A stretch of DNA of 12,824 nt from an uncultured Oscillospiraceae bacterium. GTDB taxonomy: Bacteria > Bacillota > Clostridia > Oscillospirales > Acutalibacteraceae. The notes below the pieces were generated by a model. It was not told where the DNA came from. It saw only the letters and a program-made list of their open reading frames with translations, and did not search any database. A program made the translations under genes and the position numbers. Of the stretch, positions 5,909-12,722 are shown one piece after another; position 1 is the stretch's first letter; every line of letters begins with the position of its first letter. Location: the NCBI GenBank assembly GCA_900539855.1, contig UQDO01000047.1, forward strand, positions 1 through 12,824, read 5' to 3'.

Positions 5909-6415
5909 TTACTGCACTGTGCTCATTTCTGCCGAAATAAAACTTCCGACCTCTTCGGGCTCGATGTTCAGCACATAAGAAAACTCGTCGTGTATAAGAC
6001 GCTGTCCCTCTTTGAGCGCGCGCTCGTCGGCTATATGCAGTCTTTTGCCCTTTTCGGCAAGCTCCTTCTGATGGCTGCGGAGTGTTCTTACCATTAAAAG
6101 GCAGCGCTTGCGGTCGCCCGACGTTATTATTTCGTTATATCTCAGCTTGCGTTCATTATCGTCATCGACCCATATGTTGGGTTCGGCAGGCAGCTCTCTT
6201 ATAATGCCTATGATCTCATCCGCCGTCATTACCGTCCGCACCTTGCCGAGCAGTATTTCATTGTCAGCCGGCAAAAAAACAGTGGATGATGTCTGCGCCT
6301 TCGGACGCAACACATAATAAGTTCTTGTAACCTTTCCTATAGTTTTTTTCTCAATATTTTCGACAGTACACACTCCGGTCGTTCCGTACATGACCGTATC
6401 ATTCAACTTGAGCAT
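5909..6415 (-). CDS. CarD/CdnL-family RNA polymerase-binding regulator
   Basis: A 168-residue cytoplasmic protein. Residues 1-60 form the CarD/TRCF RNA-polymerase-interacting domain: LKLNDTVMYGTTGVCTVENI at the start matches the family opening (a Tudor-like fold binding the polymerase beta subunit), followed by YYVLRP and VFLPADN. Residues 65-165 are helical and basic, as in the CarD DNA-binding part. CarD proteins stabilise open promoter complexes. The ATG at 6415 is preferred because GGAGG lies 5 bases upstream and the family starts here. An in-frame ATG at 6487 with AAAGGA upstream would add 24 Arg-rich residues, and ATG 6427 is a third option. It is a single gene with its own promoter and terminator. 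An exact Spo0A-box core lies upstream of the promoter, suggesting sporulation-linked control. Confidence 0.88.
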   Translation of the reverse strand: MLKLNDTVMYGTTGVCTVENIEKKTIGKVTRTYYVLRPKAQTSSTVFLPADNEILLGKVRTVMTADEIIGIIRELPAEPNIWVDDDNERKLRYNEIITSGDRKRCLLMVRTLRSHQKELAEKGKRLHIADERALKEGQRLIHDEFSYVLNIEPEEVGSFISAEMSTVQ

Positions 6416-6508
6416 TTTTTCCTCCATTTTCAGCTCACCGCGGCTTTTATCACACCCAGCCGCCATTTGTCGCGCTCGCCGCAACATTTTATTAATCCTT
6501 TGTTAATA

Positions 6509-6537
6509 ATTATATCATCTTACAAGGAAAAATGTAA
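6509..6537 (-). promoter_or_regulatory. promoter of the CarD-like gene
   Basis: On the minus strand a -35 TTACAT (6532-6537) and a perfect -10 TATAAT (6509-6514) are separated by 17 bases. The predicted start near 6502 leaves about 87 bases to ATG 6415, or about 15 bases to the alternative ATG 6487. Confidence 0.65.
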
Positions 6538-6544
6538 TAGCAAA

Positions 6545-6554
6545 ATTCGACAAA
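6545..6554 (-). promoter_or_regulatory. putative Spo0A box
   Basis: On the minus strand this reads TTTGTCGAAT, holding the exact 0A-box core TGTCGAA (6546-6552). It is centred near -47 relative to the predicted start at 6502, directly upstream of the -35, the position from which Spo0A activates sigma-A promoters. A 7-base match occurs by chance about once or twice in a window of this size (another lies inside proA at about 9954), so the support comes from position. Confidence 0.4.
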
Positions 6555-6668
6555 TATTGTATAAAAAACATGGGCAAAACAATCTAAAAAAGCATTAAAG
6601 CACTGAAAAAACAATGCATCTGCCGGTTTTCCTATGTTGATTATTGACTGAAATAATCCGGTCTAATC

Positions 6669-6697
6669 AAAAAAGCGGCACCCGTTTCGGGTGCCGC
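6669..6697 (-). terminator. terminator of the decarboxylase beta-gamma operon
   Basis: GCGGCACCCG (6675-6684) and CGGGTGCCGC (6688-6697) form a perfect 10-bp stem with a 3-base loop. On the minus strand it is followed by six T. It lies about 70 bases after the gamma-subunit stop codon. Confidence 0.88.
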
Positions 6698-6767
6698 ACA
6701 GTCTGTCTGAAGATCTGAATTTGAATCTCACTGCGGCATTCACGCCGCATACAGAGCACTTGAATTT

Positions 6768-6944
6768 TTACTTTTTATCCTTGCCGGAGGACGCCTTGCC
6801 GAGTATTGCCGTTACAATTATTATTACGGCGATTATCACAAATATAGTCAGCATGCCGATCCCCATTTTGGGAAGGTATTTTACAAAATTTTCAGGGTCG
6901 AACGTTATTGCCAAAGTATTGAGCAGCGATTTAAAAAACATCAT
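6768..6944 (-). CDS. OadG-like gamma subunit of a sodium-pumping decarboxylase (58 aa)
   Basis: A 58-residue protein with a single long hydrophobic helix (about 28-49, GIGMLTIFVIIAVIIIVTAI) and a short, charged, lysine-rich tail (GKDKK). This is the build of OadG/MmdD-type subunits, whose membrane helix, often containing a GMG or GIGM turn, anchors the soluble carboxyltransferase part to the sodium-pumping beta subunit. The start ATG at 6944 has GGAGG nine bases upstream, and a second ATG follows immediately. It begins 15 bases after the beta-subunit stop and is followed by a terminator, so it is the last gene of that operon. Its N-terminal 25 residues (FFKSLLNTLAITFDPENF) are not typical, and the sequence is too short for a firm family call. 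Identity rests mainly on context and topology. Confidence 0.75.
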   Translation of the reverse strand: MMFFKSLLNTLAITFDPENFVKYLPKMGIGMLTIFVIIAVIIIVTAILGKASSGKDKK

Positions 6945-6959
6945 GAGAAAGTACCTCCG

Positions 6960-8057
6960 TCAACCGAAAAAGTTCAGGATTATACCGCCGGCGATGACCG
7001 ACGCAACCTGACCGGAAACGTTTACACCGATAGAATGCATAAGCAAAAAGTTCTGCGGATCTTCCTTGAGACCCATTTTATGAACTATTCTGCCCGACAT
7101 CGGGAAGGCTGAAATTCCGGCAGCACCTATCATGGGGTTTATCTTGTTTTTGAGGAAAAGATTCAAGAACTTTGCAAAAATCACACCGCCTGCCGTGTCA
7201 AATATAAAGGCTATAAGACCAAGACCGAGTATCAGCAGCGTGTCGACCTGCAAAAACTTTTCGGCGGTCATCTGTGAGGCGACCGTGATGCCGAGGAATA
7301 TTGTCACAAGATTTGCAAGCACCTTCTGTGCGGTATCTGAGAGGGAGTTCAGCACTCCGCACTCGCGTATGAGGTTTCCAAACATAAGGAAGCCTATCAG
7401 CGATGCTGCCTGCGGAACTATTGCCGCGACCACCAATGTAATAATGATCGGGAACAGTATCCTTGTCAGCTTCGAGACCGACTTCTGCTCGTACGGCATC
7501 CTTATAAGGCGCTCTTTCTTTGTTGTAAGCAGCTTTATAACAGGCGGCTGGATAATGGGTACAAGCGCCATATACGAATACGCCGCGACCATTATAGCAC
7601 CCTTATAGTCCGAGCCGAGCTGCGTTGCCACAGCTATTGATGTGGGGCCGTCGGCAGCGCCGATTATGGCGATTGACGCCGCATCCTTTTCGGGGAAGAA
7701 CATGGATGCCATGCAGAGCGTAAAGAATATGCCGAACTGTGCAGCAGCACCGAACAGCATAAGCTTCGGATTGGTAAGCAGTGGACCGAAGTCGATCATT
7801 GCACCTATTCCTATGAAAAGCAGCAGAGGAAAAAGCTCGTTTGCGATGCCGGCGTTGTAAAGCGTCGTGAGCGGACCGGACTGCAGCACGGCGTCCGAGC
7901 CGGGAACATTGACCAGTATCGTGCCGAAGCCGATGGGCAAAAGCAGGGTCGGCTCCATTTCCTTCTTGATTGCAAGAAAAATCAGCACAGCACCGATAAG
8001 TATCATGACGCCCTGCTGCCAGGTAAATTTCAACAGGTTTTCGTACAAAATATCCAT
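6960..8057 (-). CDS. sodium-translocating decarboxylase, beta subunit (OadB/MmdB/GcdB family)
   Basis: A 365-residue integral membrane protein, the usual length for the family. It performs the decarboxylation of carboxybiotin coupled to outward sodium transport in oxaloacetate, methylmalonyl-CoA or glutaconyl-CoA decarboxylase. Visible hallmarks are LLFIGIGAMIDFGPLL (79-94), the highly conserved GAADGPTSIAVA (133-144) with the sodium/proton-linked Asp136, VPIIQPPVIKLLTT (166-179), and the C-terminal MHSIGVNVSGQVASVIAGG (340-358). About nine to eleven hydrophobic spans are present. The sequence does not tell which substrate complex it belongs to. It is followed after 15 bases by the OadG-like gene. 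No carboxyltransferase or biotin carrier gene is in the window, so these must be encoded elsewhere. The ribosome site is weak (AAGGA, about 11 bases before the start). Confidence 0.95.
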   Translation of the reverse strand: MDILYENLLKFTWQQGVMILIGAVLIFLAIKKEMEPTLLLPIGFGTILVNVPGSDAVLQSGPLTTLYNAGIANELFPLLLFIGIGAMIDFGPLLTNPKLMLFGAAAQFGIFFTLCMASMFFPEKDAASIAIIGAADGPTSIAVATQLGSDYKGAIMVAAYSYMALVPIIQPPVIKLLTTKKERLIRMPYEQKSVSKLTRILFPIIITLVVAAIVPQAASLIGFLMFGNLIRECGVLNSLSDTAQKVLANLVTIFLGITVASQMTAEKFLQVDTLLILGLGLIAFIFDTAGGVIFAKFLNLFLKNKINPMIGAAGISAFPMSGRIVHKMGLKEDPQNFLLMHSIGVNVSGQVASVIAGGIILNFFG

Positions 8058-8100
8058 CTGCCTACCATTCCTTCCGATAATCCAAAATTATTATTCTATA

Positions 8101-8129
8101 ATAATACCATTATATTTACAGAAAATCAA
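8101..8129 (-). promoter_or_regulatory. promoter of the decarboxylase beta-gamma operon
   Basis: On the minus strand TTGATT (8124-8129) and TATTAT (8101-8106) are spaced 17 bases apart, with TGG just before the -10 (extended -10). The start would be near 8094, about 37 bases ahead of ATG 8057. Confidence 0.6.
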
Positions 8130-8190
8130 CCTTGAAATATACATAATATACCGAAATTTAAAAAACAGTATATTTTAGGCTTCTATTTTC

Positions 8191-8219
8191 TTGTAAAACA
8201 AAAAAAGTTGTGATATACT
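8191..8219 (+). promoter_or_regulatory. promoter of the proBAC operon
   Basis: TTGTAA (8191-8196) and TATACT (8214-8219) are 17 bases apart, with TGA giving an extended -10. The start would be near 8226, leaving a leader of about 25 bases ahead of proB. That is too short for a T-box or other riboswitch, so no attenuation control is visible. Confidence 0.65.
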
Positions 8220-8250
8220 GAAAAATAATTTTATTAAACGGGGAATTGTA

Positions 8251-9027
8251 ATGAGGATCGTAATTAAGATCGGAACGTCTACGCTTACACACAGCAACGG
8301 AAATATGAATATAAGACATGTTGAAAGACTTTGCTGCGTGATCAGCGATCTGAAAAACGCAGGGCATGACGTGATCATGGTGTCGTCCGGTGCTATAGGT
8401 ATGGGAATAGGTAAGCTGTCGCTGAGGGAAAAGCCTAAAGATATGCCGACAAAACAGGCGGCGGCGGCGGTCGGTCAGTGCGAGCTGATGTATACATATG
8501 ACAAGTATTTTTCGGAATACGGTCACACCGTAGGGCAGATACTGCTGACCGGAAGCGACCTTGAAAATACGGAACGCAGCCGCAATTTCAAAAACACGGT
8601 TGAACGCCTTCTTGAAATGGGCGCACTGCCTATTATAAACGAAAACGACACGATAGCCACCGATGAGATAGCAGTCGGCGACAACGATACGCTTGCGGCG
8701 ATTGTTACCGCAGAGACCGAATCCGATCTGCTGATACTTCTTTCTGATATTGAGGGGCTTTACACAAAGGATCCGCATAAGTTTTCAGATGCAAAGCTCA
8801 TAAGTGAGGTGCTGGCTATAACCGATGAGATAAGGTCGCTCGCCGGCGGCTCAGGCTCGTCACTCGGCACGGGCGGAATGCATACAAAAATACACGCTGC
8901 CGAAATATGCAATGGGCACGGCGCAGATATGATAATAGCTTCGGGCGCCGACCCTGATCTTTTGTATGATATTATGGACGGTAAGCAGGTAGGCACAAGA
9001 TTTTACGGAAGGAAAATGACTTTATGA
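8251..9027 (+). CDS. proB: glutamate 5-kinase (short form without PUA domain)
   Basis: It phosphorylates L-glutamate with ATP to gamma-glutamyl phosphate, the first and normally feedback-controlled step of proline synthesis. It is 258 residues long and consists only of the amino-acid-kinase fold: IKIGTSTLT (5-13, phosphate loop), MVSSGAIGMG (43-52), the glutamate-binding NENDTIATDEIAVGDNDTLA (130-149), the nucleotide segment LLSDIEGLYTKDP (163-175) and GTGGMHTK (206-213). The C-terminal PUA domain of the about 365-residue enzymes, as in E. coli, is absent; short kinases of this kind are known in many bacteria. ATG 8251 has GGGGA about 6 bases upstream. The stop overlaps the proA start by four bases (ATGA), pointing to translational coupling. 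Confidence 0.96.
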   Translation: MRIVIKIGTSTLTHSNGNMNIRHVERLCCVISDLKNAGHDVIMVSSGAIGMGIGKLSLREKPKDMPTKQAAAAVGQCELMYTYDKYFSEYGHTVGQILLTGSDLENTERSRNFKNTVERLLEMGALPIINENDTIATDEIAVGDNDTLAAIVTAETESDLLILLSDIEGLYTKDPHKFSDAKLISEVLAITDEIRSLAGGSGSSLGTGGMHTKIHAAEICNGHGADMIIASGADPDLLYDIMDGKQVGTRFYGRKMTL

Positions 9028-10280
9028 CCACATCCGAAATAATAGACAAAGCTTCAGCCGCAAAATTCGAGGTTGCGGCATGCTCTGACGAAAAGAAAAA
9101 CAAGGCTCTGGCATTTATGGCTGACTGCCTTTTGAAGCATACCGACGAAATAATTAAAGCCAATGACCGGGATGTAGCGAATGCCACCGGCAAAATAACG
9201 CCGGTCATGATCGACAGGCTGAGGCTCACAAAGGAGCGTATTGCCGCAATGGCATCGTCGATACTTGACGTGGTGAAGCTGCCCGATCCGGTAGGGAGGA
9301 TATTGAGTGAAACAAGGCGCCCCAACGGGCTTGTCATAACTAAGGTTTCCGTTCCTTTGGGCGTAATTGCAATGATATACGAGAGCCGTCCCAATGTCAC
9401 CTCCGATGCTGCGGCTCTGGCAATAAAATCGGGCAACGCATGCGTTTTGAGGGGCGGAAAAGAGTCTATCAATTCAAACATTGCAATAGCCGACGCATTA
9501 AAGGAAGGAATTGCTGCCGCCGGCATTACCGCCGACGCCGTCGGTCTTGTGACCGACACCTCGCGCGACAGCGCAAACGAGCTTATGACCGCAGTCGGAA
9601 AAATTAATTTGCTTATTCCGAGAGGCGGAGCCGGACTTATAAAGGCGTGCGTCCAGAATGCAAAGGTGCCGTGCATAGAGACCGGAACCGGCATTTGTCA
9701 CATATATGTCGATGAATATGCCGATCTTTCAAAGGCGGTAGACATAGTCGAAAACGCAAAGGCAAGCCGCCCGTCGGTCTGCAATGCGGCAGAGGTCTGC
9801 CTTGTGGACCAAAAAGTAGCCGGTAAGTTTCTTCCTATGCTGAAAAAAAGGCTTTGCGATGAGCGCGCCGCAGCCGGGAAGGTCCCGGTGGAACTGAGGG
9901 TCGATCGCCGGGCGGCAGAAATAATAGACGGCACACCTGCCTCGGAGTCTGATTTCGACACGGAATTTCTTGATTACATTCTTGCGGTAAAGGTAGTGGA
10001 CGGAGTCAATGAGGCAATAGAACACATAAGGAAACATTCGACCGGTCACAGCGAGTCTATAATAACAGAAAACGAGCAAAATGCCGAACTGTTTACAAGA
10101 AGCATTGACAGTGCGGCGGTATACGTCAACGCGTCAACAAGATTTACCGACGGCGGCGAGTTCGGGCTTGGCTGCGAGATCGGAATATCAACCCAAAAGA
10201 CGCATGCGAGAGGACCCATGGGTCTTAAGGAAATGACCTCATATAAATACATCATCCGCGGTAACGGACAGATAAGATAA
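9024..10280 (+). CDS. proA: gamma-glutamyl phosphate reductase (glutamate-5-semialdehyde dehydrogenase)
   Basis: It reduces gamma-glutamyl phosphate with NADPH to glutamate 5-semialdehyde, the second step of proline synthesis. It is 418 residues long, the family's normal size, with an aldehyde-dehydrogenase-like fold. Family strings include VPLGVIAMIYESRPNVTSDA (110-129), KSGNACVLRGGKE (135-147), LLIPRGGAGLI (196-206) and ETGTGICHIYVD (219-230). The catalytic cysteine is Cys253 in RPSVCNAAEVCLV, and the C-terminal part carries FTDGGEFGLGCEIGIS and ARGPMGL. The start overlaps the proB stop in ATGA, so the labile acyl-phosphate intermediate is made and used by tightly co-expressed, probably interacting enzymes. 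proC follows after 12 bases. Confidence 0.97.
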   Translation: MTTSEIIDKASAAKFEVAACSDEKKNKALAFMADCLLKHTDEIIKANDRDVANATGKITPVMIDRLRLTKERIAAMASSILDVVKLPDPVGRILSETRRPNGLVITKVSVPLGVIAMIYESRPNVTSDAAALAIKSGNACVLRGGKESINSNIAIADALKEGIAAAGITADAVGLVTDTSRDSANELMTAVGKINLLIPRGGAGLIKACVQNAKVPCIETGTGICHIYVDEYADLSKAVDIVENAKASRPSVCNAAEVCLVDQKVAGKFLPMLKKRLCDERAAAGKVPVELRVDRRAAEIIDGTPASESDFDTEFLDYILAVKVVDGVNEAIEHIRKHSTGHSESIITENEQNAELFTRSIDSAAVYVNASTRFTDGGEFGLGCEIGISTQKTHARGPMGLKEMTSYKYIIRGNGQIR

Positions 10281-10292
10281 GGAGAAGCAGAT

Positions 10293-11090
10293 ATGTATAC
10301 TTTCGGGTTTATAGGTGCCGGAAATATGGGCGGCACACTTGCTGCGGCAGCCGCAAAGTCAGGACTTGGCATTGCGGTTTCCGATAAATCGGCAGAAAAG
10401 GCGGAGGAGCTTGCAAAGAAAACAGGCGCTCTGCCCACAACGAATGAGGACATAGCGCACAATTCGGAATTTATAGTTTTAGGCGTAAAGCCTCAGATGC
10501 TGAAGGACGTTCTCACGGGGATTTCACCTATTGTAAAAGAAAGGTCTGACCGCTTCTGCTTCATAACCATGGCAGCCGGCGTCAGCACGGAGCTGTTCTG
10601 TTCATATCTTGGGGCTGAATATCCGGTCATACGTATAATGCCCAACACACCGGCGGCGATCGGTGAGGGACTGATCCTCTGTGCCAAAAACGGCATGGTA
10701 TCCGATGCGGAATATGACAAATTCAAGTCCGGTTTTGCGGCTGCCGGAATGCTTGATGACATAAGCGAATCGCTTATAGACGCCGCAAGTGCCATTTCGG
10801 GCTGCGGTCCGGCATATGTATATATGTTTATCGAGGCGTTGGCTGACGGCGGCGTAAGATGCGGACTGCCGCGCGACAAGGCACTTAAATTTGCGGCAAA
10901 AACCGTTCTTGGCTCGGCAGGCATGGTGCTTGCTTTGGGTACACATCCAGGCGCTTTGAAGGATGCCGTATGCAGCCCTGCCGGAAGCACCATCGAAGGC
11001 GTTGCGGCTCTCGAAAACGCAGGCTTTAGGGCAGCGGCTATTGAAGCGGTAACGGCGGCGTATAAGCGTACTGCAGAGCTTGGAAAATAG
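10293..11090 (+). CDS. proC: pyrroline-5-carboxylate reductase
   Basis: It reduces 1-pyrroline-5-carboxylate, formed spontaneously from glutamate semialdehyde, to L-proline with NAD(P)H, completing the pathway begun by proB and proA. It is 265 residues long, as usual. The N-terminal Rossmann domain opens with FGFIGAGNMGGTL (4-16). VIRIMPNTPAAIGEG lies mid-protein, and the C-terminal helical dimer domain bears the signature region AISGCGPAYVYMFIEALADG through PAGSTIEGVAALENAGFR. The ribosome site AAGGAG lies 8 bases ahead of the ATG, and the 12-base gap after proA indicates one transcript. The first good terminator downstream is at 11202-11248. Confidence 0.97.
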   Translation: MYTFGFIGAGNMGGTLAAAAAKSGLGIAVSDKSAEKAEELAKKTGALPTTNEDIAHNSEFIVLGVKPQMLKDVLTGISPIVKERSDRFCFITMAAGVSTELFCSYLGAEYPVIRIMPNTPAAIGEGLILCAKNGMVSDAEYDKFKSGFAAAGMLDDISESLIDAASAISGCGPAYVYMFIEALADGGVRCGLPRDKALKFAAKTVLGSAGMVLALGTHPGALKDAVCSPAGSTIEGVAALENAGFRAAAIEAVTAAYKRTAELGK

Positions 11091-11094
11091 TATG

Positions 11095-11166
11095 CGGCAC
11101 ACCACCGGTGTGCCGAAATTTATAACCGAATTCTGACCTGCCGCGCAAAACCGGCAGGAGCAGGTC
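11095..11166 (+). other. two tandem hairpins after proC, without strong T-tracts
   Basis: CGGCACACC (11095-11103) pairs perfectly with GGTGTGCCG (11107-11115) but is followed by AAATTTAT rather than a T-run. Then ACCTGCCG (11136-11143) can pair by CCTGCCG with CGGCAGG (11152-11158), or by GACCTGC (11135-11141) with GCAGGTC (11160-11166), the latter followed by TTT. They may be weak terminators or 3'-end stabilisers of the proBAC mRNA. Confidence 0.4.
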
Positions 11167-11201
11167 TTTAGAACACAGTATTACAGCAGACAAATATAAA
11201 T

Positions 11202-11248
11202 AAAAACGGTCGGCAGGGCTTCACTTCCACTACCGACCGTTTTTTTTG
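11202..11248. terminator. strong bidirectional terminator between proC and glyQS
   Basis: AAAAACGGTCGG (11202-11213) pairs with CCGACCGTTTTT (11233-11244), a 12-bp perfect stem with a 19-base loop. T residues follow on the plus strand to 11247 and A residues precede it. It serves the proBAC operon from the left and glyQS from the right. Confidence 0.8.
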
Positions 11249-11285
11249 ATCAGTCAAGACTTAATATTTAAATTAATGTTTACCG

Positions 11286-12659
11286 TTAAAACTCAAGCTT
11301 TGATTTGATAAACGCCGACAACTCTCCTATTGGCAGCCTTGTCTGCTCCATCGTATCGCGGTCACGCACGGTCACGCAGCCGTCCTGCTCACTGTCAAAA
11401 TCGTAGGTTATGCAGAACGGTGTGCCTATCTCGTCCTGTCTGCGATATCTTTTGCCTATTGATCCGGCATCGTCAAAGTCTATCATGTAATCCTTTGCAA
11501 GCTCGTTGCGGATCTTCATTGCCTGCTCGGACAGCTTCTTTGAAAGCGGAAGCACGGCAGCCTTAAACGGAGCAAGAGCCGGGTGCAGTCTTAAGACTAC
11601 CCTCAGTTCGCCCTTCTCGTCGGTTTCCTCGTCATATGCGTCGCAAAGGAATGCAAGCAGCACACGGTCGGCACCGAGCGACGGTTCTATGACGTATGGA
11701 ATGTACTTTTCATTTGTATCGGGATCAAAGTATTCAAGCGATTTTCCGCTTGCCTCCTGATGTCTGCCGAGGTCGTAATTGGTGCGGTCGGCAATTCCCC
11801 AAAGCTCGCCCCAGCCGAACGGGAACAGGAACTCTATATCGGTAGTAGCCTTTGAATAGAATGAAAGCTCTTCCTTTTCATGGTCACGCAGGCGGAGATT
11901 ATCCTCCTTAAGACCGAGAGAGAGGAGCCAGTTCTTGCAGAAGTCCTTCCAGTAATAGAACCAGTCAAGGTCGGTGTCGGGCTTGCAGAAAAATTCGCAC
12001 TCCATCTGCTCAAACTCGCGGATGCGGAAAATGAAGTTGCCCGGCGTTATCTCATTGCGGAACGATTTGCCCACCTGACAAACGCCGAACGGCAGTTTTC
12101 TGCGCGTTGTGCGCTGAATATTTGCAAAGTTGACGAATATACCCTGCGCGGTCTCGGGACGGAGATAAACTTCGTTCTTCGCATCCTCGGTGACGCCGAT
12201 AAAGGTTTTGAACATAAGGTTGAACTTTCTGATCTCGGTAAAGTTCTTGCCGCCGCATTCGGGGCAGGTTATGCCGTTGTCCTTTATATACTGCTCCATC
12301 TGCTCAAAGGTCATGCCCTCGGCGTGACCGCCGGCATCCTCTATGAGCTTGTCCGCTCTGTGGCGCGCGCGGCAGTCGCGGCAATCCATAAGCGGATCGG
12401 AAAATCCGCCGACATGCCCGCTCGTGACCCAGACCTGCGGATTCATAAGTATGGCTGAATCAAGACCTACGTTGTAGGGAGACTCCTGAACGAATTTTTT
12501 CATCCATGCTTTTTTTATATTGTTTTTGAATTCAACACCCAAGGGACCGTAATCCCAGCTGTTTGAAAGTCCGCCGTATATTTCTGAGCCGGCGTAAACA
12601 AAGCCCCGGTTTTTGGCGAGGTTTACTATCGTATCCATGTTTTTATTACTGTTCTGCAT
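11286..12659 (-). CDS. glyQS: glycyl-tRNA synthetase, one-chain alpha2 type
   Basis: It charges tRNA-Gly with glycine using ATP. This is the 457-residue eukaryote/archaeal-like class II enzyme used by many Firmicutes, not the alpha2beta2 GlyQ/GlyS type. The N-terminus has NRGFVYAGSEIYGGLSNSWD (17-36). A zinc-ribbon-like insertion has the cysteine pairs CRDC (93-96) and CPEC (132-135). Motif 2 lies at VGKSFRNEITPGNFIFRIRE (196-215). YVIEPSLGADRVLLAFL holds motif 3. The C-terminal about 100 residues (from about APFKAAVLPLS) form the anticodon-binding domain, including DEIGTPFCITYDF. The start ATG 12659 has GGAGG 6 bases upstream. The leader is only about 30 bases, so no T-box is present. It is a single gene with its own promoter and terminator. 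Confidence 0.97.
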   Translation of the reverse strand: MQNSNKNMDTIVNLAKNRGFVYAGSEIYGGLSNSWDYGPLGVEFKNNIKKAWMKKFVQESPYNVGLDSAILMNPQVWVTSGHVGGFSDPLMDCRDCRARHRADKLIEDAGGHAEGMTFEQMEQYIKDNGITCPECGGKNFTEIRKFNLMFKTFIGVTEDAKNEVYLRPETAQGIFVNFANIQRTTRRKLPFGVCQVGKSFRNEITPGNFIFRIREFEQMECEFFCKPDTDLDWFYYWKDFCKNWLLSLGLKEDNLRLRDHEKEELSFYSKATTDIEFLFPFGWGELWGIADRTNYDLGRHQEASGKSLEYFDPDTNEKYIPYVIEPSLGADRVLLAFLCDAYDEETDEKGELRVVLRLHPALAPFKAAVLPLSKKLSEQAMKIRNELAKDYMIDFDDAGSIGKRYRRQDEIGTPFCITYDFDSEQDGCVTVRDRDTMEQTRLPIGELSAFIKSKLEF

Positions 12660-12694
12660 GATCGTCCTCCAAAAAATCCATCATTACCTATTCA

Positions 12695-12722
12695 AGTATA
12701 TTACAAAATGCTGAAATGTCAA
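12695..12722 (-). promoter_or_regulatory. promoter of glyQS
   Basis: On the minus strand a consensus -35 TTGACA (12717-12722) and a -10 TATACT (12695-12700) are 16 bases apart. The start would be near 12688, about 30 bases before the glyQS ATG. Confidence 0.75.

Noticed and set aside
8158..8778. 206-residue minus-strand open frame across the proB promoter and gene
   Set aside because: It is antisense to proB, which has unmistakable kinase motifs, and it overlaps the promoter. Its translation resembles no protein.
8972..9694. 240-residue minus-strand open frame inside proA
   Set aside because: It is a shadow frame of proA, which shows full family motifs including the catalytic cysteine region.
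9954..9960. TTCGACA (a 0A-box core on the minus strand) inside proA
   Set aside because: It lies within a conserved coding region with no promoter nearby and matches the number of chance hits expected in this window.
11880..12458. 192-residue plus-strand open frame inside glyQS
   Set aside because: It is antisense to glycyl-tRNA synthetase motif 2 and the zinc-ribbon region, with no independent ribosome site of note.
12660..12722. Possible T-box leader for glyQS
   Set aside because: The predicted transcript start leaves only about 30 bases ahead of the start codon, far too short for a T-box.
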